From: a virus
Strand: one strand, 5' to 3'
IMG/VR virus record: IMGVR_UViG_3300008117_000472
Span: 1-22,285 of that record
Length of the DNA: 22,285 nt
Within the stretch, counting starts at the first letter, position 1, and every line of letters starts with the position of its first letter. The notes below the pieces were generated by a model that did no database searches, was not told the origin of the DNA, and saw nothing but the letters and a program-made list of their open reading frames with translations. The position numbers were made by a program, and so were the translations under genes. Positions 13,054 through 19,447 of this stretch are shown in pieces.

Positions 13054-13520
13054 TCTATTTCTAACCAAGTATGGTCACCCATGTATTTTACTTGTGTTTG
13101 ATAAACATAATCTTCTGGAGGCCCACTAGACCAGTCAGTTGGACCGTGCTGTGTTAACAAAATGTGTTCCTTACGCTGGTCCCAAACTAGCCAATAATAA
13201 TTGCCCATCACAGGTTGAAATTGATAAACGGCAGCGTGTACAGCATCAGTCACATCTAATCGACGTTTAATACCTTCTGCTTGTTTTTGTAATACTGCTA
13301 CTAATTCCATGATACGATCATATTCTTGCTGGGCATACATCCTAGCATGATTAATCATTATGTCTTTTTGTTTAGTAACAGGAATTAAATCAAACTTTGG
13401 CCCACCAGCTTCAGTTGGATACTCGCTTACATTCCTATTAAAGAATGGAACTACGCTGTCGCCAATTTTAGCATCATAACTATGCCTGCCTTTGGCTAAG
13501 TTTGATTTCTTTTCTGTCAT
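13050..13520 (-). CDS. DUF2452-like conserved protein
   Basis: 156 residues. The C-terminal two thirds ([20 protein letters not shown], then [24 protein letters not shown]) resemble the DUF2452 family of bacteria and eukaryotes, whose function is unknown. No cysteine cluster or membrane segment is present. It overlaps the ferredoxin gene upstream and the deaminase gene downstream by 4 bases each, so it is translated in one early unit with gp44 and the ferredoxin. The family call is from memory of the motif and not from a search. Confidence 0.72.
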   Translation of the reverse strand: MTEKKSNLAKGRHSYDAKIGDSVVPFFNRNVSEYPTEAGGPKFDLIPVTKQKDIMINHARMYAQQEYDRIMELVAVLQKQAEGIKRRLDVTDAVHAAVYQFQPVMGNYYWLVWDQRKEHILLTQHGPTDWSSGPPEDYVYQTQVKYMGDHTWLEIE

Positions 13521-13840
13521 TCTTCAAGTAAATCAAGTTTGTTTGGTTTGCCGTTCCACTCTTCAGCATCTGGCAGTGCAGCCTTGCGCTTGGTAATAAC
13601 TGGCCACTTAGCACTTAGACGTTTATTAATATCAGTCCACAATACAACATTTACATTGACGTCATTATCTGGGACAATGGCATCAATTGGACATTCAGGG
13701 ACACATACACCGCAGTCAATACATTCGTCTGGATTAATTACTAAAAAATTAGGACCTTCGTAAAAACAATCAACTGGACATACTTCTACACAATCAGTAT
13801 GTTTACATTTGATACAGTTTTCAGTGACCAAATATGTCAT
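13517..13840 (-). CDS. fdxA: 7Fe-8S ferredoxin (FdxA type)
   Basis: 107 residues, full length for the Azotobacter ferredoxin I / FdxA family. The cysteines fit a [3Fe-4S] cluster (Cys9, 17, 50) and a [4Fe-4S] cluster (Cys21, 40, 43, 46). Free cysteines 12 and 25 are also as in the family. [20 protein letters not shown] and [14 protein letters not shown] are unmistakable, and the C-terminus [17 protein letters not shown] is the long FdxA tail. It is a soluble electron carrier of low potential. In this operon, next to replication and nucleotide genes, it may feed electrons to a phage or host reductase; the partner is unknown. It is probably a host-derived auxiliary metabolic gene. Confidence 0.95.
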   Translation of the reverse strand: MTYLVTENCIKCKHTDCVEVCPVDCFYEGPNFLVINPDECIDCGVCVPECPIDAIVPDNDVNVNVVLWTDINKRLSAKWPVITKRKAALPDAEEWNGKPNKLDLLEE

Positions 13841-14751
13841 AGATGAGCTAACCTAATTAATGTTGCGGCCAAGTTAATTTCAACATCACTTACTAACGTG
13901 TGATCAACTAAGCCTTGTTTAATAATAAGAATTGCTTTTTCTTGCTTTGCGTCATCACCAAATATTGTAATGTTGTCGTATAACCAGCGATAAATATCTT
14001 CCATCTCTTCTGGACGTGCTTGGCTACACACTAGTTTACGTGCATCTGCAATTTTGCCAGCCTTAAATAATTCAACCATCTCAAATTTGTAGTCTGCTTC
14101 ACCGGCATCACTCTTTTCTGGGCGATGCAATTTACCATCCATACTGTTCATTTGTACTGAATTGATGCACTTACGCAAATCTGGATATGTTGCGGCTACA
14201 TAATTTGCCAATGTTTCGTCATCATACACAATACTTTCTGCTTTAAGAATAGTTTCAACCCGCTTAAACACTTCAAGTTGATCAACTTTCTCAACGTGGA
14301 AACCTTGACAACGACTGTGCAATGCTGGAATAATACGATTAGGATAGTTACACGTTAAAATAAATCGACTAGTTGTTGCATACGTTTCCATAACACCACG
14401 TAAGGCTGCTTGTGCGTTTGGACTCAAGTAATCTGCCTCATCTAACATTACAACTTTGAATGCACCAAACGGAATCATTTGTACAAAGTTGATAATCTTA
14501 GTACGCACAGTGTCTACATCGTTTTCACGACTAGCGTTAATTTCTAAAACGTCTAAATCGTTTACACCTAACTCGTTAAGCAAAATCTTTGCCAGCGTCG
14601 TCTTACCAATACCAGCGTTACCGCTAAACAACAAATGAGGGATTGTTCCTTCTTTAATCCAGCGTTGTACTTGTGCTTTTTGATGTTCATCTCTAAACAC
14701 ATAACCGTCAACTCTAGCTGGACGATACTTTTCTACCCATAATTGTTTCAT
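13837..14751 (-). CDS. 44: Sliding clamp loader large subunit (gp44-like)
   Basis: 304 residues. AAA+ ATPase of the clamp loader that opens the gp45 sliding clamp for DNA polymerase and late transcription. Seen: EKYRP near the N-terminus, Walker A GNAGIGKT (44-51), Walker B MLDEAD (102-107), TCNYPNRI (133-140, sensor 1) and the arginine-finger SRC (146-148). The ATG at 14751 is chosen: it has AAGGAG 5 bases upstream, whereas a GTG two codons earlier overlaps the ribosome site. It is the first gene of the early operon, directly behind a sigma70-type promoter. Its stop overlaps the ferredoxin start by 4 bases. gp62 is not in this window. Confidence 0.96.
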   Translation of the reverse strand: MKQLWVEKYRPARVDGYVFRDEHQKAQVQRWIKEGTIPHLLFSGNAGIGKTTLAKILLNELGVNDLDVLEINASRENDVDTVRTKIINFVQMIPFGAFKVVMLDEADYLSPNAQAALRGVMETYATTSRFILTCNYPNRIIPALHSRCQGFHVEKVDQLEVFKRVETILKAESIVYDDETLANYVAATYPDLRKCINSVQMNSMDGKLHRPEKSDAGEADYKFEMVELFKAGKIADARKLVCSQARPEEMEDIYRWLYDNITIFGDDAKQEKAILIIKQGLVDHTLVSDVEINLAATLIRLAHL

Positions 14752-14768
14752 AATCACTCCTTTTGTAT

Positions 14769-14797
14769 ATTATACAGGTAAGAACAGGACTAGTCAA
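14769..14797 (-). promoter_or_regulatory. Sigma70-type promoter for the gp44 early operon
   Basis: On the minus strand there is TTGACT (14792-14797), a 17-base spacer and a perfect TATAAT (14769-14774), followed by a short leader with AAGGAG before the ATG at 14751. The extended -35 TTGACTAGT is shared with the dnaJ-like promoter. Confidence 0.78.
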
Positions 14798-14807
14798 TAG
14801 TCCTGTT
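14783..14807. repeat. Inverted repeat over the -35 of the gp44 promoter (operator candidate)
   Basis: AACAGGACTA (14783-14792) and TAGTCCTGTT (14798-14807) are perfect 10-base arms with a 5-base spacer. The repeat covers the -35 hexamer. No T-run follows, so a repressor site is more likely than a terminator, although it could also slow transcription coming from the GroES-like gene. Confidence 0.62.
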
Positions 14808-14827
14808 GGGTTAGGTTAACCGTTTAC

Positions 14828-15166
14828 TTACTTGGGAATATATACATCCGATGGTGGTTCATCAGCCGATACCATAATACCGTTTGCATCAATTCGACGA
14901 ATAACTATTTCTTTTCCGTCTTGATCCTCCACAGTATGTCCTCGAGTCCATCGACCATGTTCAACACAAATCCACTCACCCACCTTGACGTCTTTTTGTT
15001 CGTTGCCAATAGCCCAGACTCGACACCAACGTGGTTTAATCCCGTGGTCTTTGCCGTCATCGCTACGTAATACAATTCCGCTGGTTGTTTTAACTTCTCC
15101 AAAATCCATATCAACTGCAAGTATATGATCTCGGATTGGTCTAATTTTACCTTTTACAACGTTCAT
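14828..15166 (-). CDS. GroES/gp31-like co-chaperonin
   Basis: 112 residues, close to GroES and T4 gp31 in length. It begins KGKIRPIRDHILAVDMDFGEVKTTSGIVL, matching the GroES opening strand and the mobile loop that contacts GroEL (GEVKTTSGIVL at about 23-33). WAIGNEQKDVKVGEWICVEHGRW follows the GroES beta-barrel core. A phage co-chaperonin would replace GroES on host GroEL to fold the major capsid protein, as gp31 does in T4. Its start overlaps the upstream gene by 4 bases, and a late promoter stands before the pair. Confidence 0.88.
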   Translation of the reverse strand: MNVVKGKIRPIRDHILAVDMDFGEVKTTSGIVLRSDDGKDHGIKPRWCRVWAIGNEQKDVKVGEWICVEHGRWTRGHTVEDQDGKEIVIRRIDANGIMVSADEPPSDVYIPK

Positions 15167-15384
15167 TCTTCGCCTTTCGCTGGATTGCCTTTGTAATATT
15201 CTGCCATTACTTCTTCACGCTTGCGGATAATTTTGCCACCTGGGCCTAATTCATCACCGCGAGCATTGACTCGAGCATTACCAACTGCTGGAGTTAGTTC
15301 ATTTTTGTTTCTTAGTTTCTCAATATCAACTTCTTTACCGTTAGCACTACGGTAAATTTTGCGTTGTTGTTCTTTCATTGCCAT
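15163..15384 (-). CDS. Small conserved T4-like phage protein, function unknown
   Basis: 73 residues. RSANGKEVDIEKLRNKNELTPAVGN, then VNARGDELGPGGKIIRKREE, is a pattern I recognise from a small protein very common in marine T4-like phages. It is basic and hydrophilic, with no membrane segment. The start ATG at 15384 has an AGGAG ribosome site 6 bases upstream and a GATAAATA late promoter ahead of that. It is coupled by a 4-base overlap to the GroES-like gene, which may hint at a role near head assembly; this is inference. Confidence 0.83.
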   Translation of the reverse strand: MAMKEQQRKIYRSANGKEVDIEKLRNKNELTPAVGNARVNARGDELGPGGKIIRKREEVMAEYYKGNPAKGEE

Positions 15385-15407
15385 ATTAATCTCCTGGATT
15401 ATAGTAG

Positions 15408-15415
15408 TATTTATC
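15408..15415 (-). promoter_or_regulatory. Late promoter motif GATAAATA
   Basis: On the minus strand the site reads GATAAATACTAC, 24 bases before the ATG at 15384. The TAA within it is the stop codon of the DnaE-like gene (15411-15413). Confidence 0.6.
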
Positions 15416-15920
15416 TTAAGAAGTCTTGCCAGTCTAAATTATATTTCATGGAATCTATCTTATGTACGCCTATTAGAAATAGCACATAACTGGATACACT
15501 AGATCCACGACCTACACCCCAAACTATATTGTTAGTTCTGCAATAATCTACGAAATATTTAAGCCATTGTAGCAATGGTAACATATTTCTTCGTTGAAAT
15601 TCAAGCAGTTCTGCACCAACACGTTGTAGCTGATCTTGATTTTCACACTTGTCCAACACCCATTTAGCAATATCAAATGTTTTGTATTCTTCGGGCATCA
15701 TCCAATCATTTTGACAAATACTGTCAAAAGTTTCTACATCAATGTCATATAGTGTTGGATCAACGTGATTGAGTTGGATGTTAGCAATTTCTGCTAGTTT
15801 GGATAAGTCAATGCTGTTTTCGCATAACACTTTGGATAAGTGTTCGCCATCACCCTTATATAGCATATTCACTATATCGGTAGAATCGTAGAGTACATTG
15901 CCAAATTTATCTGAAGTCAT
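15411..15920 (-). CDS. DnaE-like (DNA polymerase III alpha NTPase domain) small protein
   Basis: 169 residues. The last 37 (VWGVGRGSSVSSYVLFLIGV, then HKIDSMKYNLDWQDFL, about 133-168) match the bacterial DnaE segment GPGRGSxxGSLVxYxLxIT-xxDPLxxxLxFERFL. The N-terminal part (DIAKWVLDKCENQDQLQRVGAELLEFQRR) is helical. The rest of a replicative polymerase (about 1100 residues) is absent, including its catalytic aspartates, so it cannot polymerise DNA alone. Short proteins like this recur in marine T4-like phages, so it is probably a functional small protein and not a decaying remnant. A TTGACA-17-TAAAAT promoter places transcription start at its ATG, suggesting early, perhaps leaderless expression. 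Confidence 0.82.
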   Translation of the reverse strand: MTSDKFGNVLYDSTDIVNMLYKGDGEHLSKVLCENSIDLSKLAEIANIQLNHVDPTLYDIDVETFDSICQNDWMMPEEYKTFDIAKWVLDKCENQDQLQRVGAELLEFQRRNMLPLLQWLKYFVDYCRTNNIVWGVGRGSSVSSYVLFLIGVHKIDSMKYNLDWQDFLR

Positions 15921-15926
15921 ACAGCT

Positions 15927-15955
15927 ATTTTAGTTGACTTGTATTAAATTGTCAA
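15927..15955 (-). promoter_or_regulatory. Sigma70-type promoter for the DnaE-like gene
   Basis: On the minus strand there is a perfect -35 TTGACA (15950-15955), a 17-base spacer and -10 TAAAAT (15927-15932). With usual spacing, +1 is 15920, the A of the start codon. It lies over the 3' end of the upstream 79-residue gene. Confidence 0.65.
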
Positions 15956-16169
15956 GATCTTTATTTCTCTTTTGGTTTTGTTGTTCCCATGCTTTAGCAC
16001 GGCGCATAGACATTTCATCCTTGTAAATTTGGATGAAACAGCTAATTTGATATTGTATGTCAGGATTTCTAGTCAACCAATACTTCTTACTCAAGTCGGC
16101 AATTTTAGCTTCGACTTCGGCATCCTTAAGACCACTTAGGTCATCAACTAGTGGATTGATTACTGGCAT
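15930..16169 (-). CDS. Small conserved T4-like phage protein, function unknown
   Basis: 79 residues. PLVDDLSGLKDAEVEAKIADLSKKYWLTRNPDIQYQI, then KDEMSMRRAKAWEQQ and DLDNLIQVN, is a pattern common among small uncharacterised proteins of marine T4-like phages. It looks all-helical, with no membrane segment. Its ATG overlaps the stop of the upstream structural gene (TAATG), so it is translated with the late structural block. Its 3' end carries the promoter of the DnaE-like gene. Confidence 0.8.
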   Translation of the reverse strand: MPVINPLVDDLSGLKDAEVEAKIADLSKKYWLTRNPDIQYQISCFIQIYKDEMSMRRAKAWEQQNQKRNKDLDNLIQVN

Positions 16170-17077
16170 TATCCAAATACTACGCCGTTATTACCTACAC
16201 AAAACCATTTACTTTCAATATATTGTAATGTACATGCATCACCCACATCGGCCAAAGTTATTGTACCATTGCCAAACAATTTCCAGCCTGCATTAGTAAC
16301 AGTAATTACCATAGGACCAGCGGCAGCAACAGTTGCAAATACTTTAATTTGTCCCTCAATACCCGCTGCAAGTGTGGCGGTTGAAGGAGAACTTACTGAA
16401 ATTGTACTTGCAGTTTTTACTAAACTTGCAGCCGCACCACTAACTAAATTCTCGCTGCCAGTGTACTCTGTACTAAAGTTTCGAGGGCCGCTAGCGGTAT
16501 ATGAGCCTAAGTATTTCATATAAACTTTGATGCCACCATCAAAAGTCCATGCTTCAACAACCTGATATTCTTGATTTGCAGGCAGGGTCAATGCTCGTAC
16601 AGTTGCAGATCCAGTTAATAATGGAAATGTGTTATCAAACTCTACATTACCAGTTCCTGATTCAGCAGTAAATTGCACAGTTCTAATAGTAGCATCACTC
16701 TTTAAGTGAAGTCTGATCTTAGCAAATCTATCACTTATGGGCCATTGAATAAACTGCAATGTGAGATTTGCCCCAATTGTGTAAATTTGTAAAGGGCCGT
16801 TTCTAACGTCTACACTAGTATTAGTACTGATTGGACCGTTATTTCTAACAGAACCGTAAAATTTATTAAATTCAGCGTTTTCTAAAATTTGTCCGTTAAA
16901 GTCGTTGTCATCATCAAGTTTTGCAGTTGTATTTTGCAAAGTTGTGATTTCACTCTTTGCAACATTTAAACCCGCTTTAATGTTTGTAAAATTGTCCCTA
17001 AAACCTTGGCTATTATTGTCTTGCCCGGCTACTGGAAACGTGCCGCTAATGTTATCTATGTTTATTGCACTGGTCAT
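16169..17077 (-). CDS. Structural protein, fibre or neck type
   Basis: 302 residues. The N-terminal SGTFPVAGQDNNSQGFRDNFTNIKAGLNVAKSEITTLQ (about 11-48) is a pattern I know from structural proteins of marine T4-like phages: a conserved anchor then a helical stretch. The rest is beta-rich with many Thr, Ser, Gly and Asn, ending WFCVGNNGVVFG. That suits a trimeric fibre- or whisker-like virion protein, but the exact position in the particle cannot be told. A GATAAATA late promoter stands 34 bases before the ATG. Confidence 0.8.
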   Translation of the reverse strand: MTSAINIDNISGTFPVAGQDNNSQGFRDNFTNIKAGLNVAKSEITTLQNTTAKLDDDNDFNGQILENAEFNKFYGSVRNNGPISTNTSVDVRNGPLQIYTIGANLTLQFIQWPISDRFAKIRLHLKSDATIRTVQFTAESGTGNVEFDNTFPLLTGSATVRALTLPANQEYQVVEAWTFDGGIKVYMKYLGSYTASGPRNFSTEYTGSENLVSGAAASLVKTASTISVSSPSTATLAAGIEGQIKVFATVAAAGPMVITVTNAGWKLFGNGTITLADVGDACTLQYIESKWFCVGNNGVVFG

Positions 17078-17316
17078 GATATGGTTACCTTGTCATCTTT
17101 AAATACTAGATATTTATCGCTACTCTCACCAGTAACGGAATCTATTATATATCTGTCTACAGTATAGTCAAGATTTTTAAAGTCAAATCCACTATACTTG
17201 ATATTCAGCAGGATATCTGCTGAAGTTCCTGGATTACAGAAGCAGATTGGAACTGCCAACGTAAACCCCAATTCTTGTTTGGTTATGTCCTGTATACTGC
17301 GCATCCATAACGGCAA
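17074..17316 (-). CDS. C-terminal part of the Ig-like structural protein, out of frame with it
   Basis: 80 residues from a TTG, or longer if read from upstream in the same frame: the open frame continues through GAERNYLPLWMRSIQ. LPLWMRSIQ, FTLAVPICFCNPGTSADILLNI, SGFDFKNLDYTVDRYIIDS is a C-terminal pattern I recognise from the large structural protein of marine T4-like phages, where it is joined to the part now at 17327-19408. The TTG has no good ribosome site. It is therefore probably not an independent gene but the tail of a frameshifted one. It overlaps the downstream structural gene by 4 bases. Confidence 0.7.
   Translation of the reverse strand: MPLWMRSIQDITKQELGFTLAVPICFCNPGTSADILLNIKYSGFDFKNLDYTVDRYIIDSVTGESSDKYLVFKDDKVTIS
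17111..17118 (-). promoter_or_regulatory. Late promoter motif GATAAATA
   Basis: On the minus strand the site reads GCGATAAATATC, inside the coding end of the 80-residue frame and 34 bases before the ATG at 17077, which has an AAGG ribosome site. Confidence 0.5.
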
Positions 17317-17326
17317 GTAATTTCTT

Positions 17327-19408
17327 TCAGCTCCAAATAGATATAGAGCTAGGAAAACGTATGTTAAAACTGGGATCGCTAATATGTATGTTTGTTTGAT
17401 CTATTGTAATTCTATTATCTGGTCGGGGCAAGTACGGTTCTGCACGATTCATTAGGGCAGTATTGGTGTTAAGAGCCCAAATGCCATTTCCGCTGTCTAC
17501 GGTTACCTTTTTAGGATCAGGTGAACGTGTAACAGTTGAATTTAGATATGCTGTTCCTTTCTCCAACGGGTCAAACATCTCAACATAGATCACTTCATAA
17601 ACTACTGTATTTGTTCCTGGAACTTTGGCCCTGGCTGTTTTTATATCACCAAATGTAAATCGTTTACGTTTATGATTTAATCCCATGGCGGACACGTATT
17701 CTCCGGCTACTTTTGTTTCTATACCGCCGTAAATAGTCATTCTAAGATCTCGTTGAATTCCAAAATTTACATCATTGGGTCTATAAATGCTACTGGATGT
17801 AAAAATGTTACTGTCATTAATAAAACTATTAAAGATTGCACGTTTATCTTGACTCATAAATGTTCTAGCAACAATGCTACTATATAATCTATCATTGGGA
17901 GTATTAATGCCTAAAGTAAATTCTCTACTTATAGCACTGTATCCGTATTGATCTTGTGCAGTAATAGTAAACACAAAGTTTCTATCAACACTAGTTACAC
18001 CACCGTCAAACGTTTGATTAGTGAATACACCATCTGAAAATGTTGTCATTCCAAGAGTTGACACATCGCTGTATTGATTTACTTTACCAGTAATTTCACC
18101 ATTGAGTTCTAATGTTAGTCCTGGTGGAAAAATTCCCGAGGTCACTCTATATAAAATAGTAGCATCTGGAATAGTTGATGTTGCAGAAACTACCAGTGTG
18201 CTAATATAATTTGCATCAATGCTACCTAATGAACTTGGGGTTAACCAAGTCATCACACTTTCAACCTCGCCCAATGTTCTTATAATAAATGTTCTTTTAG
18301 ATGCAGCAGTTTCATTGTCAAGGCCAAATCTAGTGGCAGTGATTGTAAATTTATAAGTCCTGGTAATTGCTGGTTGATAAGGAACAACTCCAAACAATTC
18401 AGATGTTGTAACATCAAACTGTAAACCTGGAGGTAGTTCGCTTATAGTTGAATCAGGATTTGTTGCGTCTAAACTATAAATTACTTGACCAATAACTGGA
18501 ACTTCGTACGTGTCTAATAATATAGTCAAGTAATTGTTGGCTCGATGTGTTCCTAAATTTTCTGGAGTTATCCAAATAGGCTTTCTTATAAAAGTTCCAT
18601 CTGATGTAAATACGCCAGTGCCCACATGCATCAAGGTGTTGTCCGCACGTAAAAAGTCGTCACCGACTACATAAATTTTAAATGTTTTCTTTGTAACAGT
18701 ATCCCCGTCACTTACACTTACCCTAAATTCATAATTTCTATTAAGTTTTTTTGGTGTAGTGATAGGCAAGTTAAAATCAAAAGTCACTGTATCATAAACA
18801 AAACTATCATAACCGTTGTCTGGACGATTTCCAAAATCGTAACCAATGCTGTCGTATAAGTCAGAGTTATAACTGCCACTGCCGTCTTTTATACTGTTAA
18901 TTGTTAACAATGGTTTAATTAAGCCAGTTATCCTTCCACTTGAGGACATTGTTAATCCCGGAGGTAATACGCCATCTCCACTGGATATAAAAAATTGTAA
19001 TGTTTGACCAGCTGCGGTGTCGTAGTCTATTGCATCAATTTGAAAATCAATAACTGACGAGTCTAAAATAAAAAAGGCATTGTTTGAACCAACTGGTAAT
19101 GAACCTTCATCGTTTAATAAGTCAGGGTTGTCTGCGCCTTCTATATTTATAGTGAAAGTTCGATCAGATCGTTCTCCGTTATCTGTTGCACGTATGCAAA
19201 ACGTAAACGTGGTTGCTCTAGCAACTTCATATGCGGTTCCTTGAATAGACGAACTGACTATTCTAAGCCCTGGAGGTAACGATCCGCTTATTACTGTAAA
19301 AGAAACACTTGGGTCGTAGTAAGATATTGGCAGTGCAAGATTGACAATTGTGCCTTCTTGTATAGTACCAAATGTGTAGCCAGATTTTTCAGTCCAAATA
19401 TTCAACAT
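17327..19408 (-). CDS. Large virion protein with Ig-like (LPPGL) repeats; reading frame broken at its 3' end
   Basis: 693 residues from ATG 19408 (MLNIWTEKSGYTFGT). The frame is also open from a TTG at 19426, but that lies in the late promoter, and the ATG has a GAGG ribosome site. Four repeats end in the He_PIG/cadherin-like pattern: SLPPGLRIVSSSIQGTAY, VLPPGLTMSSSGRITGL, ELPPGLQFDVTTSELFGVV and FPPGLTLELNGEITGK. These are beta-sandwich modules of surface adhesins, so a tail or baseplate fibre role is likely. The frame stops at IRFPSSISIWS, whereas homologues I remember run on to the LPLWMR segment, found here in the +1 frame at 17074-17316. See the frameshift finding. Confidence 0.83.
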   Translation of the reverse strand: MLNIWTEKSGYTFGTIQEGTIVNLALPISYYDPSVSFTVISGSLPPGLRIVSSSIQGTAYEVARATTFTFCIRATDNGERSDRTFTINIEGADNPDLLNDEGSLPVGSNNAFFILDSSVIDFQIDAIDYDTAAGQTLQFFISSGDGVLPPGLTMSSSGRITGLIKPLLTINSIKDGSGSYNSDLYDSIGYDFGNRPDNGYDSFVYDTVTFDFNLPITTPKKLNRNYEFRVSVSDGDTVTKKTFKIYVVGDDFLRADNTLMHVGTGVFTSDGTFIRKPIWITPENLGTHRANNYLTILLDTYEVPVIGQVIYSLDATNPDSTISELPPGLQFDVTTSELFGVVPYQPAITRTYKFTITATRFGLDNETAASKRTFIIRTLGEVESVMTWLTPSSLGSIDANYISTLVVSATSTIPDATILYRVTSGIFPPGLTLELNGEITGKVNQYSDVSTLGMTTFSDGVFTNQTFDGGVTSVDRNFVFTITAQDQYGYSAISREFTLGINTPNDRLYSSIVARTFMSQDKRAIFNSFINDSNIFTSSSIYRPNDVNFGIQRDLRMTIYGGIETKVAGEYVSAMGLNHKRKRFTFGDIKTARAKVPGTNTVVYEVIYVEMFDPLEKGTAYLNSTVTRSPDPKKVTVDSGNGIWALNTNTALMNRAEPYLPRPDNRITIDQTNIHISDPSFNIRFPSSISIWS

Positions 19409-19426
19409 GCTTCGCCCTCGATACAA

Positions 19427-19434
19427 TATTTATC
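19427..19434 (-). promoter_or_regulatory. Late promoter motif GATAAATA
   Basis: On the minus strand the site reads TTGATAAATATTG, 19 bases before the ATG at 19408, in the short gap after the Mtd-like fibre gene. Confidence 0.58.
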
Positions 19435-19447
19435 AAGGGAGTATACA

